64,000 nt of DNA, from positions 1 through 64,000 of the forward strand of contig HG799469.1 of assembly GCA_000531095.1 (NCBI GenBank), read 5' to 3'. The stretch's first letter is position 1. Each line of letters opens with the position of its first letter. The stretch is from Gemmata massiliana (lineage in GTDB: Bacteria > Planctomycetota > Planctomycetia > Gemmatales > Gemmataceae). A model generated the notes under the pieces. That model was not told where the DNA came from. It saw only the letters and a program-made list of their open reading frames with translations, and searched no databases. Below, in pieces: positions 24,511 through 33,691 of this stretch. A program made the translations under genes and the position numbers.

Positions 24511-25887
24511 TCAGACGAGTTCCTTGATCGGTTGGGCACTCCCTTCCACGAGGTACTGCGGGCGGCCGGTGAGGTCCGCGAGCGTGGCCTTGTCCGCGTC
24601 GATCCCGAGGTTGTGGTAGAGCGTCGCGAACAGCTCGCCGAACGTGACCGGGCGCGACGCCGCTTCGCCCGCGATCCTGTCCGTGCTGCCGATCACCTGC
24701 CCCGTTTTCATCCCGCCGCCCGCCATGAGCGCGCAGTTCACCGCGGGCCAGTGGTCGCGCCCGACTTGCGCGCTGATCTTCGGCGTGCGCCCGAACTCGC
24801 CCATCACGATGACGGTGCAGTCCTTGTCCAGCCCGCGGTCGTGCAGGTCTTCGACCAGCGCGCTGACGCACTTGTCGAACGGCGGGAAGTCTTCCTGTTC
24901 CCGGAGGAAGATCGAGTTGTTCGCCCGGCCCTCGGCGTTCATTCCGCCGTGCCAGTCCCACTTGCTGTAGTTCAGCGTGACGACTCGCGCCCCGGCTTCG
25001 ATGAGGCGCCGGGCCATGAGCAGGCTCTGGGGCACGCGGGGCGCGCCGTTCGCGTCCATGAAGACCTTCGGGTCGCCGGTGCCGTACCGCTCGACCACGC
25101 GGAGCGGCTCCTTCGAGAGATCGAGCGCCTCCGCCATGCGCGACGACGTGAGCAGCCCGAACGCCTGTTCGGTGAACGAGTCCATCGCTTTCAGATCGCC
25201 GGACGAGTCCCGGTCGCGGCGCATGTCGTCGAATTTCTTCAGCAGCGATTTGCGGTCCGCGAGCTGGTTCACGGTGACGCCGCGGAGGATCATGTCGTCG
25301 CGGGTCGGTCCCATCGCGCGGAACGGCGTGAGGGCCGGTCCCAGGAACCCCGGTCCCGGCTCGTTGTACGGCCCGTGCGTGCAGGTGTAACAGAGGCTCA
25401 CGAACGGCGGCACGGCGGGATCGGCCGGCCCCTGTAACTTCGCGACCGCGGACCCGAACTGCGGCCACCCGCCGGCGGGCGTCGGCTTCTTCGGGTCGAA
25501 CCCGTTGTACACCTGGATGGCGTCGTGATCGGCCTGGTTGCCGACGAGCGAGCGCACGACCACGAGCTTGTCCATGATCTTCGCGAGGTGCGGGAGCGCC
25601 TCGCAAATCTGGATGCCGTTCACGTTGGTCGGGATGGGCTTCCACGGACCCGCGACCTCTTTCGGCGCGTTCGGCTTCAGGTCGAACATGTCCTGGTGCG
25701 GCGGCCCGCCGACGAGGTAAATGAGGATCACCGACTTGTGCGGCGAGCGAACCCCGGCCGCGGCTTCCGCGCGGAGCAAGTTCGGCAGCGTGAGCCCGCC
25801 CAACCCCAGCGCGCCGATTCTCAGGAACCCGCGACGCGGAATGAGATGAGGCGCGGGTGGTACGAGGGACGCGGTGCGTGCGGACAT
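24511..25887 (-). CDS. DUF1501 (sulfatase-like) Tat-exported protein
   Basis: 458 residues with a twin-arginine leader (HLIPRRGFLRIGALGLGGLT, then LPNLLRAEAA). DUF1501 proteins belong to the alkaline-phosphatase/sulfatase superfamily. Visible landmarks are SVILIYLVGGPPHQDMFDLK (first metal/active-site strand with the Asp), NGIQICEALPHLAKIMDKL, VVTLNYSKWDWHGGMNAEG, TVIVMGEFGRTPKISAQVGR and DHWPAVNCALMAGGGMKTGQ, the last two close to metal-site motifs. Planctomycetes encode many, often next to a DUF1549/DUF1553 partner; here no partner is adjacent, so it is a single gene. Export to the periplasm is clear, the substrate is unknown. Convergent with the helical protein gene. Confidence 0.92.
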   Translation of the reverse strand: MSARTASLVPPAPHLIPRRGFLRIGALGLGGLTLPNLLRAEAAAGVRSPHKSVILIYLVGGPPHQDMFDLKPNAPKEVAGPWKPIPTNVNGIQICEALPHLAKIMDKLVVVRSLVGNQADHDAIQVYNGFDPKKPTPAGGWPQFGSAVAKLQGPADPAVPPFVSLCYTCTHGPYNEPGPGFLGPALTPFRAMGPTRDDMILRGVTVNQLADRKSLLKKFDDMRRDRDSSGDLKAMDSFTEQAFGLLTSSRMAEALDLSKEPLRVVERYGTGDPKVFMDANGAPRVPQSLLMARRLIEAGARVVTLNYSKWDWHGGMNAEGRANNSIFLREQEDFPPFDKCVSALVEDLHDRGLDKDCTVIVMGEFGRTPKISAQVGRDHWPAVNCALMAGGGMKTGQVIGSTDRIAGEAASRPVTFGELFATLYHNLGIDADKATLADLTGRPQYLVEGSAQPIKELV

Positions 25888-26316
25888 GGCTTGGCTCGCG
25901 TTGGGTGGGAACGCTACGGCGGGCTGTAAACGAGAGGCAGGAGGGAGTGAGAACAGTTTCTACGAGGCCGAGTGCCACGTCAACGGCTTTTCTGGCTGAG
26001 TTCGGGATCGTTTGGTGTGGAGATAGGTAAGCGTGAGTGCCAACGAGCGGGTGGGGTTGTACGGCTGCCAGAATCGCTTCTGATCGCTCGGCAGAGTTTC
26101 GGACCGAGCTGGGATCGGGTACGCTGGGAACGAGCTTTGCAGTAGCACCCAGAGCCGCGCACGGGTCGAGGTCACCCAACCGGTGATTGTGCGGATCGCG
26201 CGAGCGTGGTGCTGAAGCGCCTGCCTGCAAACGGGCTTCGTCCGAGACGGAAGAGATGGGCCGAAATCGATTGCGGGCGCGAGTGCGTTACACCAACTCC
26301 GGGATCGAGGCGCCTC
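25888..26316. other. 430-bp divergent intergenic region
   Basis: Lies between the DUF1501 gene (minus) and the NTF2-like gene (plus), so promoters for both should be here. Open frames through it on either strand have Arg/Ser/Trp-rich unnatural composition and overlap real genes; I take them as shadows. No repeat, hairpin or RNA structure of note was seen. Confidence 0.4.
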
Positions 26317-26811
26317 ATGGAAGCATCCGTGATCGAGAAGTTCGTCGAAGATCTGGACACAGCGTTCAAAGCGGGTGACCCGCACGCCGCGACCAAGGCG
26401 TCCGAGACCTCGTGCGTAGAAGCTTTGCAGGGCATGTACCGAGCGGCCGTCAGAGGGGACATTGCGGCGTTCCTCGGGGCACTCGCCGAGGACGTGGAGA
26501 TGGAAAACGTCGGCCCGGAATCGATCCCGTTCGTCGGGCGCTGGAACGGGCGAGAGGCCGTAGCTGCTGCGGTGGCGCGCAACTTCGCCTGGCTGGAAGA
26601 CCAACGGCCCGAGGTTCTGACCGTGGTCGCACAGGGCGACACCGTAGTAGTACACGGACACGAGCGCGGCCGGTTTAAACCCACGGGGCGGCCCTACGCG
26701 ATGCACTGGGTGCAGCTCTTCACCGTGCGGGACGGGCGCCTCGCGCGGTTCCGGCAGGTGTTCGACAGCGCCCAAATGGTCGACGCCGTGGCAGGGTGGA
26801 AGCCACAGTAG
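26317..26811 (+). CDS. NTF2-like/SnoaL-like protein
   Basis: 164 residues. The C-terminal 120 residues fit the cone-shaped NTF2-like fold: ALQGMYRAAVRGDIAAFLG (first helix), LAEDVEMENVGPESIPFVGR (loop), WNGREAVAAAVARNFAW, then strands DTVVVHGHERGRFKPTG, YAMHWVQLFTVRDGRLARF and RQVFDSAQMV. Family members include ketosteroid isomerase-like enzymes, polyketide cyclases and non-enzymatic binding proteins; the pocket residues do not decide. A short helical N-terminal extension (MEASVIEKFVEDLDTAFKAG) precedes the domain. ATG 26,317 with GAGG about 8 bp upstream chosen; the frame is open further upstream without similarity. Confidence 0.85.
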   Translation: MEASVIEKFVEDLDTAFKAGDPHAATKASETSCVEALQGMYRAAVRGDIAAFLGALAEDVEMENVGPESIPFVGRWNGREAVAAAVARNFAWLEDQRPEVLTVVAQGDTVVVHGHERGRFKPTGRPYAMHWVQLFTVRDGRLARFRQVFDSAQMVDAVAGWKPQ

Positions 26812-26875
26812 CTCGGATCGGAGCTTTCCGGGAGAGAAGCACTATTGTCGCCTGACGATACACACGAGTTTCACC

Positions 26876-27979
26876 ATGATTTGGCCATTCCGCCGGCGCG
26901 ATTACGATACCCCTTCAACCCTACCCCGTTCCCGTCCCGCACAACTTCGGATCGAGTCTCTGGAAGATCGGAGCGTTCCCGCGGTGGTGGTGAGCGCCAC
27001 CGGTACCAACTTCTTCCCCAACCCGTTCGGGGGCGGCCCCTTCTTCCCCTTCGACAACTTCACGGGCACGGTCCGGTCCGCGAGCGGAGACGTAAACGGG
27101 GACGGGGTCGCCGACATCATCACCGCACAGGGCGTCGGAAGTGGGAGCGCGTCGCGCATTCGGATCTTTGATGGGGCCTCGTCCCGGTTCCAGTCGCGTG
27201 CAGTGGTAATTGCGGATTTCTATGCCTATTCCAACGTTCCCGACGCGAGCCAAACGCCCGGGTTCGCCGGGGGCGTGTTCGTCGCGTCCGCGGACCTCAA
27301 CGGCGACGGGTTCGCCGAGGTCATTACTTCGCCGGGAACGGGAGCCAGCGGGCACCTCAAGGTGTTCAACTTTAACAACGGGGCAGGCGGGTTCCTGGGA
27401 AGCGCTCCGAGCCTGCGTGCGAGCTTCTTCGCGTACCCCGGCTTCCTGGGCGAGATTCGGGTTGCCACTCTGGACCCGGGCAGCGGCCAGTTACCGTTAC
27501 TCGTCACTGCGTCCGGCGCGGGCACCACGCAGTCCGACATTCGGCTCTACACCAATGCGTTCAACATCGGTTCGGTCTCGTCGGGTACGCTCGTGGTGCC
27601 GGCCGTACAAATGTTCCCGTACCCCGGATATTTGGGAGGTGTGTCGATCGCGGGGGGCAACGCGGGGCGCTTGTTCGTGTCCCCGAACGTTGGACAGGCG
27701 CAAGTGACCGAGTTCGACCTGAACGCGCCCGTCGGAGGCCCGATGACGCTTTCGCCGGGTGTCACGCTCTCGACCGGGTTCAATGCTCCGTCGGACGCGC
27801 GCCTGGGGGTGTCCGACGTCAACGGGGATAACGTGCCCGACGTGCTCACCTCGTCCATCGGGAAGAACGCGACCGGCGCCATTTCGATCTTCTCGCTGAG
27901 TACGGACACGCTCAACCCCCTCACCGGTCTGTTCGGGTTCCAGGGGTTCGGGTTCTTCGGGGATTCGTGGGTGGGCTAG
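26876..27979 (+). CDS. FG-GAP/VCBS-like beta-propeller protein with LESLEDR-xPA motif
   Basis: 367 residues. The N-terminus is basic (WPFRRRDYD) and followed by LRIESLEDRSVPAVVVSATG. LESLEDR-xPA is the recurrent N-terminal motif of exported Gemmata-type proteins and is related to the planctomycete LEPR-XLL signal, thought to be a sorting signal. The rest contains calcium-binding repeats typical of FG-GAP/VCBS propellers: SGDVNGDGVADIITAQGVGS, SADLNGDGFAEVITSPGTGA and VSDVNGDNVPDVLTSSIG, separated by strands. Probably a cell-surface or secreted adhesion/structural protein. Starts at ATG 26,876. No partner genes. Confidence 0.85.
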   Translation: MIWPFRRRDYDTPSTLPRSRPAQLRIESLEDRSVPAVVVSATGTNFFPNPFGGGPFFPFDNFTGTVRSASGDVNGDGVADIITAQGVGSGSASRIRIFDGASSRFQSRAVVIADFYAYSNVPDASQTPGFAGGVFVASADLNGDGFAEVITSPGTGASGHLKVFNFNNGAGGFLGSAPSLRASFFAYPGFLGEIRVATLDPGSGQLPLLVTASGAGTTQSDIRLYTNAFNIGSVSSGTLVVPAVQMFPYPGYLGGVSIAGGNAGRLFVSPNVGQAQVTEFDLNAPVGGPMTLSPGVTLSTGFNAPSDARLGVSDVNGDNVPDVLTSSIGKNATGAISIFSLSTDTLNPLTGLFGFQGFGFFGDSWVG

Positions 27980-28098
27980 CGCATTCGGGCAGTGATAACG
28001 GGTGTTGGTGGAAGGGAGCCCGCAAACGAGTTCCCTCCGTTGCTACAGTGCCCTTAAGAACTGGCACCATTTCACGGTTCCCGACGCGGAGACGCCGC

Positions 28099-28902
28099 AT
28101 GCTGATCGCGCTAGCTTCCCCCCGAGTCGCGTCCTCGGTTGAGGACGGACTGGACAAAACCAAACAGTGTTTGGCTGCTGCCGCCGCTCGTGGCGCGGAG
28201 ATCGTGTGCTTCCCCGAAGCCTATCTGCCGGGGTTGCGGGGACTGGACTTTGAGGTGCCGCCCTTCGACCGAGAGCAGCAAGAACACGTTCTCCGCGTCG
28301 CGTCGGCGTGGGCGCGAGAGTACAAGATCGCCACGATCCTCGGGATGGAGTGGCACACGGACGCGGGCCGACACATCGCGGCCGTCGTTGTGAATGCAAA
28401 CGGTGAGATGCAGGGCGTTCAGACCAAGAACCAACTCGATCCGTCCGAAGAACCGCTGTACGTTCCCGGGCGCACCCGGCGCCTGTTCGAGGTCAACGGT
28501 CTCAAGTTCGGTGTGGCGATCTGCCACGAGGGGTTCCGCTATCCCGAAACGGTGCGGTGGGCGGCGGTTCGCGGCGCCAAAATCGTGTTCCACCCGCACT
28601 GTACAGGAAGCGACAAAACGGGACCGCAGTTAACGCAGTGGGGCGCGACTGATGCGCCGTACTACGAGAAGGCGATGATGATGCGCAGCCGGGAGAACAC
28701 GATCTACTTCGCCAGCGTCAACTACGCCTTCCGCTACCAGGAATCGGCGACCAGTCTCATCGCGCCGTCGGGCGAGTGCCAGGCGCATCACCCCTACGGT
28801 CAGGACGGCGTGCTGGTGCAGGACATTGATGCGGACGCTGCTACGGGGTTGCTCGCGTCCCGGTACGCGCCGGGGCGCTACCAGGAATCCCGCGCCGAGT
28901 GA
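28099..28902 (+). CDS. Carbon-nitrogen hydrolase (nitrilase superfamily)
   Basis: 267 residues. Nitrilase-fold amidohydrolase that cleaves non-peptide C-N bonds (amides, nitriles, carbamoyl compounds). The Glu-Lys-Cys triad is readable: E40 in IVCFPEAYLPGL, K110 in GVQTKNQLDPSEE, and C142 in FGVAICHEGFRYPE. The C-terminal part has NTIYFASVNYAFRYQESATS and PSGECQAHHPYG, the usual late strands. Closest in appearance to branches annotated as N-carbamoylputrescine amidase-like or predicted amidohydrolases, but the substrate cannot be set. ATG 28,099 with GGAG 8 bp upstream preferred over the longer frame from 27,967. Single gene. Confidence 0.9.
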   Translation: MLIALASPRVASSVEDGLDKTKQCLAAAAARGAEIVCFPEAYLPGLRGLDFEVPPFDREQQEHVLRVASAWAREYKIATILGMEWHTDAGRHIAAVVVNANGEMQGVQTKNQLDPSEEPLYVPGRTRRLFEVNGLKFGVAICHEGFRYPETVRWAAVRGAKIVFHPHCTGSDKTGPQLTQWGATDAPYYEKAMMMRSRENTIYFASVNYAFRYQESATSLIAPSGECQAHHPYGQDGVLVQDIDADAATGLLASRYAPGRYQESRAE

Positions 28903-29414
28903 ACGCGAGTGAATTTTTTGCGTCCGAAAGGGAAATTTTGTTTTTATGTCCATTGTGGTCGCGTGTATAATTGTGATATGCCCGGGCGAACGGCCGGCGT
29001 AAGCCGGCTGACAAACGATCGCAGTGTGTTTAGGCGAACGGCCGGCGTGAGCCGGTTGGTGGAAGTGGTCACGTGGATCGAGACTCTCACCACACCGGCG
29101 AGAGCGCGGTCCGTGGCTGCCACCAGCTGGCTCGCGCCGGCCGTTCGCCTAAGCGCCGTAACCGACCACCCAAATACCGATGCGGGTCGTGCGAAATGTT
29201 AGCCGTGGAACGGGCAACAAAAGAGCGAAAGTGTCAAAACGCCGGAGATTTTGGAGATTTTTGCTCGGAACGAGGCTTTGCGGCCCAACTTGTTAGCAAA
29301 TGTTAGCCACGGAATCGGAGGGCGTTTCGGGCGACATTGTTACGGTCTTTTGTCGTTGTGTTAGGTCGCGGTCCGCTGATAGTCTGACTGGTGGAAACCC
29401 CGCGAGGTACCCAC
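28903..29414. other. 512-bp non-coding island with repeat family A
   Basis: Begins AT-rich (28,915-28,980, including GTATAATTG, a possible -10 element). Then come a single arm of family A (28,984-29,012), a complete family A inverted repeat (29,031-29,151), and a G/A-rich part with TGTTAGCAAATGTTAG at 29,287-29,302 and AATGTTAGCC near 29,195. The same 16-mer and the same family A element occur in the island at 38.6-39.2 kb. No gene with credible composition is present. Could be a decayed insertion or a regulatory spacer. Confidence 0.6.
29031..29151. repeat. Family A inverted repeat (30-bp arms)
   Basis: Left arm 29,031-29,060 (TAGGCGAACGGCCGGCGTGA then GCCGGTTGGT) and right arm 29,122-29,151 pair at 27 of 30 positions across a 61-nt spacer. 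The core CGAACGGCCGGCGTxAGCCGG also occurs once more in direct orientation at 28,984-29,008. A related full element lies at 38,990-39,073. Confidence 0.75.
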
Positions 29415-30191
29415 ATGCTGAAGACGATTTTCGGTTTCACGGCTCTCGCCGCACTGGTCGTCGGCACGTCCCTGCCGCGTTCGACCGGCGCGGACGATCC
29501 GCCCAAACCGGAAGAACTGCCCGAGTACCCGTTGCTCGACAAGAAGAACACGGCCAAGGCCGTTACACCGGACGAAAAGACCATCGTTGCTGAACTGGCG
29601 CCCGACGGGGACAAGAAGAAAATTGTTCGCATCGGGATGATCTGTGAGGTGTGCTTGCGCGAGGGGGCGCTCGAACAGTTCCTCTGCAAAAAGGGCACGA
29701 AGGAACACGAAGCGATCGTCCGCATCGACCAGGACGCGGAAATGGTTCACCTCGCGCTCCTCGCGGCCGGCGCGAAGGTCGGCACCCCCACGCAGTTCGT
29801 GAACGCCCAGACCGGCTGCCCCGAGTTCAAGGCCGCGACCGGCAGCAAGGTGAACGTGTCCGTTCACTACAAGCACAAGGGCAAACTACACACCCACCCG
29901 GCGCAGGACTGGATCTGGGACACGAAGAAGAAGGCCCCGATCGAACACACCTGGGTGTTCGCGGGCAGCCAGTTCATCAAGAACCCGGACGACCCGAAGG
30001 CCAAGCCGTTCTACGGGGCCAACAGCGGCGACATCTTCAGCATCTCCAACTTCCCGTACTCGACCCTGGAGATGCCGGTCCAGATCAGCAAGGACGAGGC
30101 CCAACTCACTTACGAGGCCAAGACGGACAAGATCCCGCCGCTCGGTTCCAAGGTGTGGGTGATCCTCGAAGTGGTCGCGGAGAAGAAGTGA
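29415..30191 (+). CDS. YdjY-domain secreted protein
   Basis: 258 residues with a signal peptide (LKTIFGFTALAALVVGTSLP, cleavage near TGA-DDP). The body matches the YdjY domain of planctomycete secreted proteins: MICEVCLREGALEQFLCKKG then TKEHEAIVRIDQDAEMVHLA, LLAAGAKVGTPTQFV, HTWVFAGSQFIKNPDDP, and GDIFSISNFPYSTLEMPVQI. Two Cys in CEVCLREG and one in FLCKKG could form a disulphide or bind metal, and the late segment has a His. Function unknown; the Escherichia YdjY is a small lipoprotein of unknown role. ATG 29,415 with GAGG upstream. Single gene between two non-coding stretches. Confidence 0.85.
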   Translation: MLKTIFGFTALAALVVGTSLPRSTGADDPPKPEELPEYPLLDKKNTAKAVTPDEKTIVAELAPDGDKKKIVRIGMICEVCLREGALEQFLCKKGTKEHEAIVRIDQDAEMVHLALLAAGAKVGTPTQFVNAQTGCPEFKAATGSKVNVSVHYKHKGKLHTHPAQDWIWDTKKKAPIEHTWVFAGSQFIKNPDDPKAKPFYGANSGDIFSISNFPYSTLEMPVQISKDEAQLTYEAKTDKIPPLGSKVWVILEVVAEKK

Positions 30192-30429
30192 TCGAACGGG
30201 TGTTTGGTCCGCCGGGCCGGTGATTCGCGCGGCACCAAACACCTGCGTTTTCCGCCAACGGCGGCCCGATCTGTCCGTTAGAACGTCGTTGCGGCGCCGT
30301 TCTCGATTCGCTATTCTGGGCTGAATACAGAATCGGCAATCCGCCGCCGCGGGTGCGTCGTCATTCCGTTAGCCGCCATTCCGCCCGCGAACGACTCTCG
30401 CCGCGGGAACCCCAGTCGCAGAGGGGCGC

Positions 30430-33400
30430 ATGTCTATCCCGATTTCGTGTGCCGGGTGTAAATCCACGTTTGAAGTGCCGGACAATTTGGCCGGCAAGAC
30501 GATCCGCTGCACATCGTGCAAGGCGCAGATGACGGTACCCGAAGCACTCGAAGTGGCCGGGAAGAAACCGTCCGCTTCTGCTGCCAAAACCGCGCCGCAG
30601 AAGTCGGCTGCTAAAGCTGTTGTGGCAGATGATGACGAGGACGACGTCAAAACTAAACCGGGGAAGGGCGGGGGCGGCGCGAAGAAGTCCGGTATCGTCG
30701 GCTCGACCCGGAAGCGCCGGGACGACGACGATGACGACGACGACGACGATTACAAGCCGGCCCGCAAGAAGGGCAAGAGCCAGAACGGTTCTGGGGCGAT
30801 GATCGCGATCGTCGCCGCGGGCGTGGTCGGGCTGGCTGCGATCGCGGGCGCGGGGATCTGGTTGCTTTCCGGCGACAAGAAAGACGAAACCGCGGCCAAA
30901 AGCGACAGCACGAGCAACTCGTCCACCCCTCCCGCGAACTCCGGGAGCATGATGCCCGGTGGCCCGGGTGGGCCACCCGGAATGCCCGGACGACCCGGTG
31001 GCCCCGCCGGTGGTGGTTCGAGCGGCGGACCGCCGGGCGGGCCACTGCCTCCCGGTGGTCCCGCCGGAGGAGGTTCGAGCGGTGGTCCGCCTACTTCCGT
31101 GTCACTTCCCCCGGGCGGTCCTGCCGGCGGGGGTTCGAGTGGCGGTCCGCCGGGTGGGTTACTCCCTCCCGGTGGTCCCGTCGGTGGTGGTTCCAGTGGC
31201 GGGCCGCCTAGTGGCCCGGTTTACGGTCCGGGCGGCATGAGTCCCGGTCCCGGTGGGGCGATGCCCCCCGGTATCCCGGGACGCCCCCCGGGCGCGCCCG
31301 GCTCTCTGATCCCAGGTGGCCCGGCCGGCGGCCCTCCCGGCCAGCGGCCCCCCGGGGGCGCGAGTATCGGTGAGGGGGTTCTTGATCTCACCAAGGAACA
31401 ACTCGGAACCCCGGGCGAATGGGCTACTTACAAGGGCGAAGGTTACACCGCCGAGTTCCCAGGTACGCCAGCCGCGGACACAAAAACGGCCCCCGCCGGA
31501 CCGCTCGGCAACGTCAGTGTGAAGCTCGCCGTACTCGGAAAGAAGGGCGAATTTGCTCTGGCGATCGGGACAATGGATCTGCCGTTCGCGCTCGACCAGA
31601 CCGCGGCCCAGCTCGCGCTGAAACAAGCCTTTGACGTGCCCATTCCCAATGTGAAGATCCTGAACCCGCGAGAGGTTACGGTTGACGGGTTCGCGGGGCG
31701 CGAGGGCGAGATCGAAGTAGCCGGAGTCGCGCCGGGCAAGATGCGGTACGTGATCGCGAAGAACCGCGTGTTTTACGTGTTCAGTGTGAGAAAAGCGGGC
31801 GCGGACGAAACCGACGAGCAGCGGTTCCTCAACTCGTTCAAGATCACTTACAAGGGCGATGGGGTTCCGAACGCGCCCACTCCCTGGACCGGCGACGGGA
31901 ACCTGAAGGCGAAGATCGATCCCTTTTACACGGCCGCGTTTGATACGGAGAAGAACGAAGTTTTCACGTTCGACGTCCGCGTCATTACCTCGGGCCAAAG
32001 CCAACAGATTAAAGGGTGGCTCCGGCGCTACACGTACCCCGATTTCAAGAAAGTTTCGATCCACCGGGTGCCCCAACTCAGCTCGCGCGCCGTCGTCGAC
32101 GGCAAGGGCGGGTTGCTCTACACCACGACGATCACGAACCCGGGGGCCACAACCAAGCAGAGCCAGTACGACAACGCATCGGCCAGCGGCGACGTCGCAA
32201 TTTACGACCTGAACGCACTGCGCGACGGGAAAACGGCCGACGGAAAGGCGCTGGACGAAAAGACCGAACTGAAGCCCGTCGCGACGCTGACGGTCCGCCA
32301 CACGATCAACGCCATTGAACTATCCGAGGACGGCAAGAGCCTCTATGTCCTGACGACCCACGGGGCGCCGAAAAAGGTGTCAGAAATCGTCGCATACGAC
32401 ACCAGCACGCGCAAGGAAACCGCCCGCAAACAACTGCCTGAACCCGCACGGGACATGACGAAAGCCGCTGACGGCAAGAGCTTTATCGTCATGGGTGACT
32501 ACTCTGTGAAGAATAAGACTTCGGACGTTCTGTTATTCGACATCGCGACGATGACCCCGCAGCCTTCGACCTCGTTCCAGGGGCCTGTACTCGATGTGGC
32601 CCCCGCGACTAACGGCGGCATGCTGGTGACCGTAGCCCGACTGGACACACCGGCGCTACCCGCGGGCGGACCAGGTGGGCCGGGAGGAGGTATCGGTGGG
32701 CCTCCGGGCGGTGGGCCTCCCGGTGGCCCGGGTGTCGCTCCTTTCCCTGGCGGTCCCGGCGGGGGCGGACCTCCGGGTGGTGGGGCGCCCGGGTTCCCCG
32801 GCGTTGGTGGCCCGGGCGGACCCGGGATGATCCCCGGTGGGCCGGGCGGACCTGGGGGCGGCCCCGGCGGTGGGCGTCCGGGCGGCGGACAGAACAACGG
32901 AGGGAACGCGGCTCCGCAGATCCAATTCAAGATGTTCATGCTGAAGGGCAGCACGGAAATGGACCTCGGCGTGGGCGCGCGGTCCGCGAATGGGGGGTAC
33001 GCCGAGTACGACCTCGCAAACAAGAGGCTGTTCGTGTCGTCGTTCCGGGGCAACGGTCTGGACGTGTACGAGGTGACCGACGCTGACGCGGCCAACGGTT
33101 TGAAACTGAAATCGTCGATCCGCACGGTCAAGAATGAGTCGGTCCAGGGGCACTTCTTTATGGCCCCGGACGGTAAGGCACTGTTGTTCCACAACGGTAT
33201 GGTCATCGATCCCGACAACGTGGGGGGCGGAACCCCGGGTGTGACCAACAGTGGTGGGAACTCTGGTTTCCCCGGCTTCCCGGGTGGTGGACCGGGAAAT
33301 CCCGGCGGAAATCCCGGATTCCCTGGTGTGCCTCCAGGGGGTATTGGTGGCCCGGGGATGCCTCCAGGTGGTTTCTCCCCTCCCGGTGGACCTGGCGGTA

Positions 33401-33621
33401 TTCCGGGGATGCCTCCCGGCGGGCTGTCGCCCGCGCCTGGGGCGATTCCTGGAAGTCCTCCTGCCGGTCCCGGCGCTCCGGGAGGGTTTCCGATGCCTCC
33501 AGGCGCTGCGCCCCCGGGGGCAGCACCGGGAGCTCCTGGAAGTCCGCCGGGTAAACCGCCTGCTCCCGGATCGCCTGCCGCTCCTACTACTCCGGGAGCA
33601 CCCGGAATGCCCGTCGATTAG
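30430..33621 (+). CDS. Zinc-ribbon, membrane-anchored Pro/Gly-rich protein with beta-propeller part
   Basis: 1,063 residues. N-terminal MJ0042-type zinc ribbon (SCAGCKSTFEVP ... IRCTSCKAQM, two CxxC). An Ala/Lys linker and an Asp run (ten Asp from about residue 98) precede one membrane helix (AMIAIVAAGVVGLAAIAGAG). A long collagen-like Pro/Gly-rich block (GGPAGGGSSGGPP repeats, residues 175-310) follows, then a globular part resembling a DUF1559-unrelated PsbP/LpqN-like domain (YTAEFPGTPAADTKTAPAGP). After it comes a propeller-like part with SEDGKSLYVLTT and APDGKALLFHNGM, interrupted by a second Gly/Pro block, and finally a third Gly/Pro tail. Likely a membrane protein with a large periplasmic region. 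Slippage-prone repeats make length variation likely. Followed by a strong terminator. Confidence 0.8.
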   Translation: MSIPISCAGCKSTFEVPDNLAGKTIRCTSCKAQMTVPEALEVAGKKPSASAAKTAPQKSAAKAVVADDDEDDVKTKPGKGGGGAKKSGIVGSTRKRRDDDDDDDDDDYKPARKKGKSQNGSGAMIAIVAAGVVGLAAIAGAGIWLLSGDKKDETAAKSDSTSNSSTPPANSGSMMPGGPGGPPGMPGRPGGPAGGGSSGGPPGGPLPPGGPAGGGSSGGPPTSVSLPPGGPAGGGSSGGPPGGLLPPGGPVGGGSSGGPPSGPVYGPGGMSPGPGGAMPPGIPGRPPGAPGSLIPGGPAGGPPGQRPPGGASIGEGVLDLTKEQLGTPGEWATYKGEGYTAEFPGTPAADTKTAPAGPLGNVSVKLAVLGKKGEFALAIGTMDLPFALDQTAAQLALKQAFDVPIPNVKILNPREVTVDGFAGREGEIEVAGVAPGKMRYVIAKNRVFYVFSVRKAGADETDEQRFLNSFKITYKGDGVPNAPTPWTGDGNLKAKIDPFYTAAFDTEKNEVFTFDVRVITSGQSQQIKGWLRRYTYPDFKKVSIHRVPQLSSRAVVDGKGGLLYTTTITNPGATTKQSQYDNASASGDVAIYDLNALRDGKTADGKALDEKTELKPVATLTVRHTINAIELSEDGKSLYVLTTHGAPKKVSEIVAYDTSTRKETARKQLPEPARDMTKAADGKSFIVMGDYSVKNKTSDVLLFDIATMTPQPSTSFQGPVLDVAPATNGGMLVTVARLDTPALPAGGPGGPGGGIGGPPGGGPPGGPGVAPFPGGPGGGGPPGGGAPGFPGVGGPGGPGMIPGGPGGPGGGPGGGRPGGGQNNGGNAAPQIQFKMFMLKGSTEMDLGVGARSANGGYAEYDLANKRLFVSSFRGNGLDVYEVTDADAANGLKLKSSIRTVKNESVQGHFFMAPDGKALLFHNGMVIDPDNVGGGTPGVTNSGGNSGFPGFPGGGPGNPGGNPGFPGVPPGGIGGPGMPPGGFSPPGGPGGIPGMPPGGLSPAPGAIPGSPPAGPGAPGGFPMPPGAAPPGAAPGAPGSPPGKPPAPGSPAAPTTPGAPGMPVD

Positions 33622-33639
33622 GGCAAAGCAATGAAAAAC

Positions 33640-33676
33640 GAAACCGCCCCGCTCAAAAGCGGGGCGGTTTTTGTTT
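33640..33676. terminator. Bidirectional intrinsic terminator
   Basis: Stem AAACCGCCCCGCT (33,640-33,652), loop of 5 nt, stem AGCGGGGCGGTTT followed by TTGTTTT; the other side has an A-rich flank (GAAAAACG). It lies between convergent genes ending at 33,621 and 33,692 and can serve both. Confidence 0.9.
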
Positions 33677-33691
33677 TGTGCGGGATTAATG

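Noticed and set aside
24269-26230. 653-codon minus-strand frame over the DUF1501 gene
   Set aside because: Out-of-frame reading of the DUF1501 gene; Arg/Pro/His-rich without domains.
30950-33620. Tandem repeats in the Pro/Gly-rich gene as a CRISPR or minisatellite array
   Set aside because: Repeats are in frame, encode GGP-type protein repeats of varied length, and have no constant direct repeat with unique spacers.
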